Shown here: positions 32,901 to 41,306 of the stretch, piece after piece
How the letters are laid out: each line of letters starts with the position of its first letter
Position numbering within the stretch: position 1 is the first letter of the stretch
NCBI GenBank assembly: GCA_024401745.1
Contig: JAKSKK010000010.1
Span: forward strand, 1-60,233
Length of the DNA: 60,233 nt
DNA from: Bacteroidales bacterium
GTDB taxonomy: Bacteria > Bacteroidota > Bacteroidia > Bacteroidales > UBA932
Direction of reading: 5' to 3'
Position numbers and translations under genes: made by a program
Notes under the pieces: generated by a model
Told to the model about the DNA's origin: nothing
Seen by the model: the letters and a program-made list of their open reading frames with translations, nothing else
The model's database searches: none

Positions 32901-34923
32901 TGTCTTCTACTGTTTCAGTCTGTTCGACATTGCTGTTCCTGCTGTCTATCTTCGCATCCACCCCCGCTGCTATGAACATATATAGCAAGGTGATGAAGGT
33001 CATAAGTATCAGCCTCTTGCGCCTTATCTTGATGTCATCCTTCCACCACTCCATGTCGCTGTCCTTCAGCTGGGTCTCGATGGAAGAATTGAAGGTCTTC
33101 TCGTTGTTGAAGGCATAGTACAGGGGGTCCGTCCGCAACTGCTCGGTCGAAGGAGGAAGCAGTTCGTTCTTCCCGACTGAGAACACGCTCTTCTGGAAGA
33201 AGAAGAAAATGCAGTCGAGCAGGGCGACTATGGCGGCTCCTATCTTCAGCGCAGGTGCCGCGCCGAATGCGACGAACAGCAGGGGCGGCACCATGAGCAC
33301 AAGGCCGATGATGGTCTGGGCGCGGGTCTTCTTCCAGTTCTTCTCGACAACGAAGAGCTGATGTCTGTATATGTCGAGCACTTTGTTCTTCGCCTGCCTG
33401 AATCTCAGGCTCTCGTCGGCAAGAGGGTCTATTTCGTGGATCTCGTCGAGATACTGTTCCAGGAGTTCCTCGTACCTGCCTTTTTCGCTCAGGTCCTCGA
33501 ACGGGTTCTCGTGGAACTGCACGGCGAGCCATCCCTTGAGGCCTTTCCTGAGGGCAGCCTTCCTGTCGCCCTTGGCGTTGTGGATCTCATCAAGCGTGGT
33601 GATGGTCTCTCCGCTGTCTTCGAAGGTGTATTCCGGTGTGTATCCGAAGCCCCTGATGGTCTTCATTATCGAGATCTCCAGCCTTGTCATGCCGTCCTGC
33701 GGCCCTGCCTTGCGCCGGTTGTCGTCGGATTCCCAGTCGCAGCAATACCGCATCCAGTCCAGCTGCTCCGAGAAGACGGATTCCTTGCCATCGAAGAACA
33801 CCTCCATGTAGGACTCCTCGAAGTTCTCGAAACTTGAGAGAATAAGGCCTGCCAGTTTCCTGTCCTCTATCGGGCAGGGATAGGAGTCAAGCCTGAACCA
33901 TTTGTACAGTTCGTTGAACAGTATGGCTATCCTGGGCGGGGTGCCCAGATAGTCGGGGGAATCCATATCGGTGTTGAAGACGGGGTCGGACAGAGGGTCC
34001 GTGTACAGTCTGAGTGCATATTCGCCCACTTCGCCTTCGCCGAGGTAGTTTGCCAGGTCCTCCAGCTTGAATCTTCTGGCGGGGTTCTTTTCCAGAAGGC
34101 CATTGACGATTTCCCTGAGATTGTCGGGCATGTCGGCCGGCGCCTTGATGCCTGTGGTGAGCTTTGTCACTGCCAGGTCCTGCTCCTTGCCGAGGAATTC
34201 CTTCTCTCCCATCCAGAGGCAGATTGCGGTCATTCCCAGCGAGTAGAAGTCGGCGGCCGGAGTTATCTGGAATATGTCCTGTCCGTCGATGCGGGCCACG
34301 GCATTCTTCGGGTTGTACAGTTCCGGGGCCGCATATATGGGCGTGCGGGCCTGCTTTGTGCTGACTTTCCCGTCGGTGAGCACGTCCGCTATGCCGAAGT
34401 CGCACAGCTCGCAGGTCCAGAAGGTATCGTCGGTGATGAGTATGTTGGCGGGCTTCACGTCCTTGTGGATGATGCCGGCCTTGTGGCACTTGTCCAGCGC
34501 CAGGGCTATCTTGAGGATGATGGACAGGATCTCCGACGACTGGCCCTTGAAATTGTATTTCGCTGCCGATCCGCAGGGGTACCAGTGCATTATCTCGTAC
34601 TCGCGTCCATCCTTGACGCCGGTGCTGAGCACTTCAGCAATCAGGCCCTTGCCATGCAGTTTCCTGAGGTAGGGGAAGACCTTCTTGTTGGGAGCGTGGC
34701 CGTCCTTGTAGAGCTTCATGGCGCAGGTCTCGCCATTGAACTGCACTTTGTAGATGTCGGCCTCCGACCCTGAACTTACCAGTGCCGGATCGCCGTCGTC
34801 CAGGCCCGTGGCCTTCGTGCCTGTGCCAGGTGCATGCATTGTCACGGTTCCTTCAGGAGCAGTGACAGTCCCTTCCGGGGCGACGCATGTGCCCTGGGGC
34901 GCTATGATTGTTCCTTCACTCAT
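32884..34923 (-). CDS. Membrane-associated Ser/Thr protein kinase with Thr-rich N-terminal repeats
   Basis: 679 residues from ATG 34923; this start overlaps the zinc-ribbon gene's stop as ATGA and drops a 41-residue upstream extension. Residues 5-36 hold short repeats of the form A-P-x-G-T. The kinase domain has a glycine loop near 50-58, Lys70, HKDVKPANIL (153-162) and DFG (175-177), then TPIYAAPE. A long C-terminal part follows, with hydrophobic stretches at about 530-575 and 636-655, so the protein is likely in the inner membrane. The tail is acidic. It is the writer of the cassette; the AAA gene overlaps its end by 17 nt. Confidence 0.9.
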   Translation of the reverse strand: MSEGTIIAPQGTCVAPEGTVTAPEGTVTMHAPGTGTKATGLDDGDPALVSSGSEADIYKVQFNGETCAMKLYKDGHAPNKKVFPYLRKLHGKGLIAEVLSTGVKDGREYEIMHWYPCGSAAKYNFKGQSSEILSIILKIALALDKCHKAGIIHKDVKPANILITDDTFWTCELCDFGIADVLTDGKVSTKQARTPIYAAPELYNPKNAVARIDGQDIFQITPAADFYSLGMTAICLWMGEKEFLGKEQDLAVTKLTTGIKAPADMPDNLREIVNGLLEKNPARRFKLEDLANYLGEGEVGEYALRLYTDPLSDPVFNTDMDSPDYLGTPPRIAILFNELYKWFRLDSYPCPIEDRKLAGLILSSFENFEESYMEVFFDGKESVFSEQLDWMRYCCDWESDDNRRKAGPQDGMTRLEISIMKTIRGFGYTPEYTFEDSGETITTLDEIHNAKGDRKAALRKGLKGWLAVQFHENPFEDLSEKGRYEELLEQYLDEIHEIDPLADESLRFRQAKNKVLDIYRHQLFVVEKNWKKTRAQTIIGLVLMVPPLLFVAFGAAPALKIGAAIVALLDCIFFFFQKSVFSVGKNELLPPSTEQLRTDPLYYAFNNEKTFNSSIETQLKDSDMEWWKDDIKIRRKRLILMTFITLLYMFIAAGVDAKIDSRNSNVEQTETVEDNGEVQ

Positions 34924-35585
34924 TTCTCGTACTCGTAGCTGGTGGTTTCGGTTATGGTCTCGGTGTACTGCCACTGCCCGCCGAGTTCGGGCCTTGCGCA
35001 TTCGCCGGGGTTGCTGTGGGTGCAGCCGCAGAAGTTGCATACCCATCCCACAGGGGTAAGCGTGCGCTGCTGGTGCACTACGGCTATCTTTCTTGCAGAG
35101 AAATAGTTACGCTGCTGCTGTGGTGTGCTTCCGGCAGGCGGGAGCATTTCAGCGAGAATCTGGTTGAGCGACTTCACCGTCCGCACGTACTCCTTCTCGT
35201 CTGTGGTTTCGGCGGCCTTGCGGCTCAGCTCCACGGCCTCCTGGAACCTGGGGTCGGCCTGGGCCTTCTGCAGCACGCGTTCCGCCGCCTTCGTGAGGGG
35301 GTGGTTGCACTTGCGGCAGAATCCGCGCTGGTTGAGCGTTCCGCATTCAGGGCAGACTATGCCTCCGGTGCCGGCTCCGCAGTCGGGGCACACCGTCTCT
35401 CCCGGAAGAAGGTCGGCTCCGCAGAAGGTGCAGTAGGGCACGAGCCTCCTGCCGCAGTGCGGGCAGAACTCCTCGTGTCCGCTGATGCCACGGCCGCAGC
35501 CTGGGCACTTGCCGCCTGCTTCGGCTTCTGCTCTTGGTGCAGCTTTAGCGGCGGCCTGAACTTTTGCATTTACATAATCTGCCAT
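34920..35585 (-). CDS. Multiple zinc-ribbon protein, first gene of the kinase cassette
   Basis: A 221-residue protein with zinc ribbons at about 27-44 (CPGC/CPHC), 52-69 (CTFC/CPDC) and 78-93 (CPEC/CRKC). A helical part follows, then a C-terminal CNFCGC with a further Cys. No catalytic domain is visible. Zinc ribbons of the same type start the AAA and FHA proteins, so they may be a shared docking element. The gene has its own promoter, divergent to the LOG gene. Confidence 0.85.
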   Translation of the reverse strand: MADYVNAKVQAAAKAAPRAEAEAGGKCPGCGRGISGHEEFCPHCGRRLVPYCTFCGADLLPGETVCPDCGAGTGGIVCPECGTLNQRGFCRKCNHPLTKAAERVLQKAQADPRFQEAVELSRKAAETTDEKEYVRTVKSLNQILAEMLPPAGSTPQQQRNYFSARKIAVVHQQRTLTPVGWVCNFCGCTHSNPGECARPELGGQWQYTETITETTSYEYEK

Positions 35586-35592
35586 GATTGGA

Positions 35593-35640
35593 TAAAATTA
35601 TGAAAAAAACCACACGAAAGCAAAAAGTGATGTATATTTG
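35593..35640. promoter_or_regulatory. Divergent promoters: kinase cassette (minus) and LOG gene (plus)
   Basis: Minus strand: TTTG (35624-35621), 20 nt, TAATTTTA (35600-35593), facing the zinc-ribbon gene at 35585. Plus strand: TATATTTG (35633-35640), 5 nt before ATG 35646. The kinase cassette would be transcribed as one unit, since later gene gaps are all under 13 nt. Confidence 0.6.
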
Positions 35641-35645
35641 TGATA

Positions 35646-36764
35646 ATGAAACCCATAAGAAACACTACACCATACATAGAGATCAACTCGATTGCATCTC
35701 TTCCCGATCCCGAGGACGGACTTGTAAAGCATCACGTATTCCAGTATATCGACTTCAACGAGGCCATGGACTATGCAGTCAGCCATCATTTCTGCGACTG
35801 CCTGTTCACGGGCTGCGTGATTCCCACGGCCATGAGCCGCCGCCTGTGCGAGGACTGCCTCGTGTTCCCAAGGATGGGCATGATATACGCCGCCTTCGCG
35901 AACCGTCTGTACAGCGGCGAGACGCTGTACGAGGGCTTCGACCCAAAGCGTCCTGAGACCTTCGAGACCTGCTACGATACGCGGGTGTTCCGGAACTACA
36001 TCGAGAAGGGCAAGCATGCCGACGACTTCCGCGAGACCCTGGCCCGCTCCATCCACGACCATTCCATGACCGATGCGATGTACGAGCTGCTTGACGAGTA
36101 TGACGAGATGGATGTGGTTGCCGTGATGGGCGGCCATGCTATGAAGCGTACCGACGGATCCTACGCCAAGGTGGTGCGCATCAGCAAGGCCCTGACCGAG
36201 AACGGAGCGCTCATGGTTTCAGGCGGCGGCCCCGGTGCAATGGAGGCCACACACGTCGGTGCCTGGATGGCCGGCCGCAGCGAGGAGGAGCTGCAGGACG
36301 CGCTTTCCATCCTTTCGGTCGCCCCCACTTTCAAGGACGAGGGCTGGCTCTCGACGGCCTTCCAGGTGAGGGAGAAGTACCCTCAGAAGAAATATCGCAG
36401 CCTGGGCGTGCCCACCTGGTTCTATGGCCATGAGCCTGCAACACCCTTCGCCACGCACATAGCCAAGTACTTCGACAACAGCATACGCGAGGATGGCATA
36501 CTCACCATAGCCAAGGGCGGAGTGATCTATTCTCCCGGTTCCGCCGGAACCATGCAGGAGATTTTCCAGGATGCTGCACAGAACCACTATGAGACCTACG
36601 GCTACGCCAGTCCCATGGTGTTCCTGGGAGTCGATTACTATACTAAGGAAATGCCCGTGTACCCGTTCATGCAGAAGCTTGTGGAGAGCGGGAAGTACAA
36701 GAACCTTATTCTTTCGATTTTAGACGACTGCGAAGAGGTGATCAGGACTTTCTGTGGGGCTTGA
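35646..36764 (+). CDS. LOG-family nucleotide hydrolase-like protein (Rossmann fold)
   Basis: 372 residues from ATG 35646. The core has VVAVMGGHAMKR, MVSGGGPGAMEATHVG and SPGSAGTMQE. LOG proteins cleave the base from nucleoside monophosphates, and their second motif is normally PGGxGTxxE; here the second Gly is Ser. The long N-terminal part (about 1-150) resembles PpnN-type enzymes more than short LOG proteins. Cytoplasmic. The 3' end overlaps the convergent CBS-domain gene by 23 nt. Confidence 0.75.
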   Translation: MKPIRNTTPYIEINSIASLPDPEDGLVKHHVFQYIDFNEAMDYAVSHHFCDCLFTGCVIPTAMSRRLCEDCLVFPRMGMIYAAFANRLYSGETLYEGFDPKRPETFETCYDTRVFRNYIEKGKHADDFRETLARSIHDHSMTDAMYELLDEYDEMDVVAVMGGHAMKRTDGSYAKVVRISKALTENGALMVSGGGPGAMEATHVGAWMAGRSEEELQDALSILSVAPTFKDEGWLSTAFQVREKYPQKKYRSLGVPTWFYGHEPATPFATHIAKYFDNSIREDGILTIAKGGVIYSPGSAGTMQEIFQDAAQNHYETYGYASPMVFLGVDYYTKEMPVYPFMQKLVESGKYKNLILSILDDCEEVIRTFCGA

Positions 36765-37785
36765 CGGCCTGCTTCTTCCACTTCTCCCTGGCGAGCTGCT
36801 GCATGTCCTCGACTTCGTCGCGCTCGTCAACTATCTCGTCTCCGAGCACAGTCTCGATCACGTCTTCCATGGTGATTATGCCCTGGAATGAGCCGTATTC
36901 GTTGATTATCACGGCAATCTGCTCCTTCTTGGCGAGCATGTCGTCCCAGATGGTGTCGAGCTGCGTATCCTCTGAATAGCTCTCGATGCTGCGCTTGATG
37001 TCGCCCAGGGTCACGTCGAACTTGTCCTCGGCCATGAGCTGCAGTGCGTCCATACGCAGGATGTAGCCGGTGATGTATTCGTCGTTGTCGGCGTATACCG
37101 GGATGCGGCTGTGGTGCAGGAACCTGCGGTCCTTGTAGAAGCGCTTGATGGTCATCGACTCGGGCGCTATTGCTGCCACCACGCGCGGGGTCATGGTGTC
37201 CTTTGCCGTGAGCTCGTCGATGTTGATGAGGTTCTGGATTATCTCGTTCTCGTCTTCCTCAAGCTCGCCGGATTCCTCGGCAACGTCGGCCATGGCGCCC
37301 ACTTCCTCACGGGAGATGGAGGTGTCGGACTGCTTGCCGGAAATGAGCTTCTGCAGGAACTCCACGCATACCACGATGGGGAAGAGTATGAATATCAGCG
37401 CCCTGATGGTCCTGGCGCAGAAGCCGGTCAGGCTCTTCCAGTAGGTGGTGCCAATGGTCTTGGGGATGATCTCTGAGAACACCAGGATGAGTATGGTGGT
37501 GATTGCGCTCACCAGGCCGAACCACTGCGAGCCGAACACCTTTGTGGCCTGTGCGCCAACGCCGGCTGCGCCTATGGTGTTGGCTATTGTGTTAAGCGAC
37601 AGTATGGCCGCGAGGGGGCGTGAAGAGTCCTGCTTGTAGGCCTTGAGCCTGGTAGCCTGGCGGTCGCCCTCGTCTTCCTTCATGGTTATGTATGAGATGG
37701 GGGTGCTCATCAGGGTCGCTTCCAGCACGGAGCACAGAAACGAGATGAGCATTGCGCCCAGGAGGAATATCAGTAATGCTAACAT
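36742..37785 (-). CDS. CNNM/CorC-type membrane protein with CBS domains
   Basis: 347 residues from ATG 37785, which lies just past a -7 box. The N-terminal CNNM domain has about 3-4 membrane helices (SFLCSVLEATLMSTPISY, LVFSEIIPKTIGTTYWK). A CBS pair follows (DTMTPRVVAAIAP, SRIPVYADNDEYITGYI, and GIITMEDVIETVLGDEIVDE). Family members handle Mg2+ or Co2+ export. There is no C-terminal CorC_HlyC domain; the protein ends in a basic tail. Confidence 0.88.
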   Translation of the reverse strand: MLALLIFLLGAMLISFLCSVLEATLMSTPISYITMKEDEGDRQATRLKAYKQDSSRPLAAILSLNTIANTIGAAGVGAQATKVFGSQWFGLVSAITTILILVFSEIIPKTIGTTYWKSLTGFCARTIRALIFILFPIVVCVEFLQKLISGKQSDTSISREEVGAMADVAEESGELEEDENEIIQNLINIDELTAKDTMTPRVVAAIAPESMTIKRFYKDRRFLHHSRIPVYADNDEYITGYILRMDALQLMAEDKFDVTLGDIKRSIESYSEDTQLDTIWDDMLAKKEQIAVIINEYGSFQGIITMEDVIETVLGDEIVDERDEVEDMQQLAREKWKKQAVKPHRKS

Positions 37786-37789
37786 GTTG

Positions 37790-37797
37790 CAAAGATA
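37790..37797 (-). promoter_or_regulatory. -7 box of the CNNM gene
   Basis: TATCTTTG on the minus strand, 4 nt before ATG 37785, so the mRNA is probably leaderless. It lies between the CNNM start and the end of the MBL gene at 37799. Confidence 0.5.
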
Positions 37798-37798
37798 C

Positions 37799-38647
37799 TC
37801 ATTTGCCGGCAATTGGAAAATCTATGCGCAGGCCGCTGTGCAGCTTCCTGACGCTGATGCTTTCCTGAAGGACATCGATGGCCTTCTCGCCGGTGCAGTG
37901 GCCGGTGTACAGCTGCTTCACGCCCGCTGTCCTGAGGGCCCCGGCAACCTTGGCAACCCCGCGCCTGCCGGTCTTGTACAGGTGCAGCCCGCCTATGTAC
38001 GCGAGTATCTTCCTGCCCGGGAGCACTCTGCTGACCTCGGCCAGTATGGCCTCTGGCCCTGTGTGGGAACAGCTGTTCAGCACCACAAGGCCGTCCTCGC
38101 ACTCGCACACCAGGGTCATCTCGTGCTGCAGGTCATCGGTGCGGAGCTTGCCGTTCCGCTTGCGGTAGAGCCTCTGGCGGCTGCCGGCTTCAGTGTTCCC
38201 ATAATGGGGGATGAGCCATGCGCCCTGGCCTATCTGGAGGGGCTCCGACACTCTTATCAGGCGGTCTCCAGCCTTCTCGAGCGTGCCGTAAGGCAGGCCT
38301 ATGTAGCGCTGCTCGAAAAGAGCAGCCAGCAGGCCTCCCTTGCTATGTGACAGGCCCTTTGCCCAGCAGTCCTCATCAACTGCCGTGGATATGTAGATGG
38401 GTGCTGTGGAATTGCATTCCAGGAAGGCCGGGATGCCGCCGCCGTGGTCATAGTGCGCGTGCGAGAGCACTGCGCAGTCCACCGTGGCAAGGTCTATCCC
38501 CAGCGCGGACGCGTTCTGCGCGAACCTGCCGCTGGCTCCGAAGTCGAGCAGGATGCGGCGGCCGCCACAGTCAATAAGGAAAGAGAGCCCCCATTCGCAC
38601 AGGAGCTCGCTTTCGCTGGTATTGTCGATAAGTACAGTTATCTGCAT
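37799..38647 (-). CDS. MBL-fold metallohydrolase
   Basis: 282 residues from ATG 38647, which overlaps the oxidoreductase stop as TAATG; the longer frame to 38770 lies within that gene. The metal site is LSHAHYDHGGG, with later Cys/His blocks NSCSHTGPE and YTGHCTGEKA. The pattern fits the family annotated as 7,8-dihydropterin-6-yl-methyl-aminobenzene-phosphate synthase-like. The substrate is unknown. No signal peptide, so it is cytoplasmic. Confidence 0.82.
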   Translation of the reverse strand: MQITVLIDNTSESELLCEWGLSFLIDCGGRRILLDFGASGRFAQNASALGIDLATVDCAVLSHAHYDHGGGIPAFLECNSTAPIYISTAVDEDCWAKGLSHSKGGLLAALFEQRYIGLPYGTLEKAGDRLIRVSEPLQIGQGAWLIPHYGNTEAGSRQRLYRKRNGKLRTDDLQHEMTLVCECEDGLVVLNSCSHTGPEAILAEVSRVLPGRKILAYIGGLHLYKTGRRGVAKVAGALRTAGVKQLYTGHCTGEKAIDVLQESISVRKLHSGLRIDFPIAGK

Positions 38648-40050
38648 TACTTGGTTGCACGTGAGAAGCCCTGGATCTTGTTCCAGTCGCCGCGTGTGAA
38701 GTCGGGAACAGCCACGGGAGCTGAGCCGTTCTTGATAGAGAGGCCGCTGAGCTCGGTAAGGCAGCACCACTCTGCTGCGTCATAGACGTCCTCGTCAAGA
38801 GGAAGACCGTTGCGCAGGCAGTAGATGAGGCGGTAGTCCATGATGTAGTCCATTCCGCCGTGGCCACCGACCTTGCGGGCATCGTCTTCGATCTCCCTGA
38901 TCATCTCGGGCTTGTAGGCCTCCATGAGCTTATTGAAAGCCTCATGGTCCATGAATCCTTCTGCGTCAAGTTCCTCGAGTCCGAGCTCTGCTGCATTGGG
39001 GATGTTCTTGCCTGAGATTGCGAGGCACTCGACAGGATACTTCTGTGCCGAACCTTCGGTACCTATGATCTGGTGCATGCGGCTGTAAGGCCTTGTGCAG
39101 TATACGTTGTGCTGTATCTCCACCATCTTTCCGTTGACGGTGCGGATGAGGGAGGTGGTATGGTCGCCGTCAGCGAACTCATCCACGCCCATCTGCATCT
39201 TTGCCCTTGCTGCTCCGCGTACAGACTTGGTGTCCATTGAAACCACATAGTCGAAGCGGTCACCGCGGTGGATGTTGAGAACCTGGCATACAGGTCCAAT
39301 GCCGTGGGTGGGATAGTTGTCGCCGCGGTGTGTCTGGTTGTATGAGAGGCGCCAGTTGTCGGTGTATCCGGGCCAGAATCCGTCGAGGCAGTGCAGATAT
39401 GCACCCTGCACTTGCAGGACTTCGCCGAAGAGGCCCTTCTGAGCCATCTCGAGGGTCGTGATCTCGAAGAAGTCATAGCAGCAGTTCTCGAGCATCATGC
39501 AGTGCTTGCGGGTCTTCTCGCAGGTGTTGACGAGCTGCCAGCATTCCTCGATGCTGGTGGCGATGGGAACCTCGCATGCAGCGTGCTTACCGTGCTCCAT
39601 TGCGTACACTGCCATGGGGGTGTGCAGCAGCCAGGGTGTGCAGATATACACGAGGTCGATGTCATCGCGCTCGCAGAGCTCCTTCCATGCATCCTCACCG
39701 ACGTATGCGTCAATTCCGGTGATGCCTTCTTCAGCCAGGCCGTTGATGATATTGTCGATCTTCTCCTGATACTTGTCGGCAACGGCTACGATCTTGGTGC
39801 CGGGAACGTGGGTGTAGCGCCATACTGCGCTGTTTCCGCGGCCGCCGATTCCGATGAAACCGATTCTTACGGTGTCGATGGGCTCGCATGCCATCTGCAG
39901 TGCGCTCTGCTGGCCGGGCTCGCGCTCGGGAGTCTCGAGGACTATCTTTCCGTCTTCAAAATGTGCGGGGACTGAACATTCGATCTTCTTGCTGCAGCCA
40001 CTCAGAATGAGTGCGGCTGCCATTACGATGAATACTAGATTCTTTTTCAT
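38647..40050 (-). CDS. Gfo/Idh/MocA oxidoreductase, GH109-like lipoprotein
   Basis: A 467-residue protein with a lipobox (ILSGC, near 19). The Rossmann part has RIGFIGIGGRGNSAV and the family block EVPIATSIEECW. The C-terminal half includes YPTHGIGPV and GGHGGMDYIMDYRLIYCL, matching GH109, in which NAD is used as a cofactor to hydrolyse alpha-N-acetylgalactosaminides. Export of an NAD-binding enzyme is normal in this family. It is divergent to the WbsX-type gene and coupled to the MBL gene. Plain sugar oxidoreductase activity is the alternative. Confidence 0.82.
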   Translation of the reverse strand: MKKNLVFIVMAAALILSGCSKKIECSVPAHFEDGKIVLETPEREPGQQSALQMACEPIDTVRIGFIGIGGRGNSAVWRYTHVPGTKIVAVADKYQEKIDNIINGLAEEGITGIDAYVGEDAWKELCERDDIDLVYICTPWLLHTPMAVYAMEHGKHAACEVPIATSIEECWQLVNTCEKTRKHCMMLENCCYDFFEITTLEMAQKGLFGEVLQVQGAYLHCLDGFWPGYTDNWRLSYNQTHRGDNYPTHGIGPVCQVLNIHRGDRFDYVVSMDTKSVRGAARAKMQMGVDEFADGDHTTSLIRTVNGKMVEIQHNVYCTRPYSRMHQIIGTEGSAQKYPVECLAISGKNIPNAAELGLEELDAEGFMDHEAFNKLMEAYKPEMIREIEDDARKVGGHGGMDYIMDYRLIYCLRNGLPLDEDVYDAAEWCCLTELSGLSIKNGSAPVAVPDFTRGDWNKIQGFSRATK

Positions 40051-40066
40051 GGGTTGTTTTCAGTTG

Positions 40067-40097
40067 TTTCGGCAAAGATAATAATTTAATATCTTTG
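40067..40097. promoter_or_regulatory. Divergent promoters, GH109-like and WbsX-like genes
   Basis: Plus strand: TTTC (40067-40070), 19 nt, TATCTTTG (40090-40097). Minus strand: TATCTTTG (40080-40073). The two -7 boxes are 9 nt apart, so the two promoters overlap and may compete. Confidence 0.6.
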
Positions 40098-40118
40098 TAG
40101 AATCATACGTACATTATC

Positions 40119-41288
40119 ATGAAGAAATTATTCTATCTGCTCGCAGTCATTCTGCTCAGTTCCTGCACCACTTCAACCAGATACGACGTCGCGGCCTACA
40201 TCTGGCCCGCATATCAGGACGATCCCAGGTGGCAGGAGATAGGCCTCTTCGGAGACCACAAGGGAGAGTGGGAGGCCATATACAAGGCTGAGCCCAAGTT
40301 CGAAGGCCATCGCCAGCCCAGAGTCCCTTCCTGGGGATACTTCGACGAGACCTCGCCTGCCATGCAGGAGAAGATAATCCACACTGCGCTGGAGTACGGC
40401 GTGAACACTTTCATCTTCGACTGGTACTGGTTCGAGAACAGGCCCTTCCTCGAGGGAGCGCTGAACGACGGTTTCCTCAAGGCCGGGAACAACGAGAAGA
40501 TGAAGTTCTACATCATGTGGGCCAACCATACCGCCAACTCATACTGGGACCGCGACGAGTACGACAAGAGCATCGACTACTGGAGCGGACTGGTTTCCTC
40601 CGAGGTCATGGACGGATTCACCGACCATCTCATCAACGACTATTTCAAGCGTCCTAACTACTACAGGATCGACGGCAAGCCCGTCTTCTGCATCTACGAG
40701 ATCGCAAACTTCATAGAAGGAATGGGCGGCATCGACGAGGCTCGCGCTGCGCTTGACGCATTCCGCCTGAAGGCTGCTGAGGCCGGCCTTGGCGGGCTGC
40801 ATCTGCAGGCAATAATATGGGGAAGCCTCCCTGCAAGTCTCTCCGGCGTGCCCGGCGACACCGAGCCCACCCAGGACAACACCCTCAAGGCCCTCGGCTT
40901 CGACAGCGTCACCAACTATCAGTGGTGTCACCTCGTGCCCACCGACAGGGAGTACACCGAATGGGGCGAGGAGGCCATCGCCAACTGGGAGGACTACGAC
41001 AAGGAAATCTCCGTGCCTTACTTCCCTCATGTATCTATCGACTGGGACCCCAATCCGAGATATCCCGTCGACTGCGTCCAGAACTGCGTGAAGGATCCTA
41101 CCCCCGCGAAGTTCGAAGTGTTCCTGCGCAAGGCGAAGGACTATGTTGACGCGCATCCCGGCCAGGCACCCCTTGTAACCATCAATGCCTGGAACGAATG
41201 GTCAGAAGGCAGCTATCTCGAGCCTGACGAGGAGAATGGCTATGGCTATCTTGAAGCCGTCAGGAACGTATTCGGAAGTGTTGAATAA
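40119..41288 (+). CDS. WbsX/GH99-like glycoside hydrolase, lipoprotein
   Basis: A 389-residue protein with lipobox LLSSC near 16. The body matches the WbsX (GH99-like) pattern: AAYIWPAYQDDPRW, WGYFDETSP, NTFIFDWYWFENRPFLEGAL, KFYIMWANHTANSYWD and the C-terminal TINAWNEWSEGSYLEPD. The domain occurs in polysaccharide-processing enzymes and is related to GH99 endo-mannosidases. Activity is unproven. The band-7 gene follows after 18 nt, so the two and the GH88 gene form an operon. Confidence 0.82.
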   Translation: MKKLFYLLAVILLSSCTTSTRYDVAAYIWPAYQDDPRWQEIGLFGDHKGEWEAIYKAEPKFEGHRQPRVPSWGYFDETSPAMQEKIIHTALEYGVNTFIFDWYWFENRPFLEGALNDGFLKAGNNEKMKFYIMWANHTANSYWDRDEYDKSIDYWSGLVSSEVMDGFTDHLINDYFKRPNYYRIDGKPVFCIYEIANFIEGMGGIDEARAALDAFRLKAAEAGLGGLHLQAIIWGSLPASLSGVPGDTEPTQDNTLKALGFDSVTNYQWCHLVPTDREYTEWGEEAIANWEDYDKEISVPYFPHVSIDWDPNPRYPVDCVQNCVKDPTPAKFEVFLRKAKDYVDAHPGQAPLVTINAWNEWSEGSYLEPDEENGYGYLEAVRNVFGSVE

Positions 41289-41306
41289 ACCTCAAAACTT
41301 ATAGAT

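Noticed and set aside
28586-35585. Type VI secretion regulatory locus (PpkA, PppA, Fha)
   Set aside because: Kinase, phosphatase and FHA proteins would fit, but no Tss, Hcp, VgrG or ClpV genes are in the window, and the ATPase is CbbX-like rather than ClpV.
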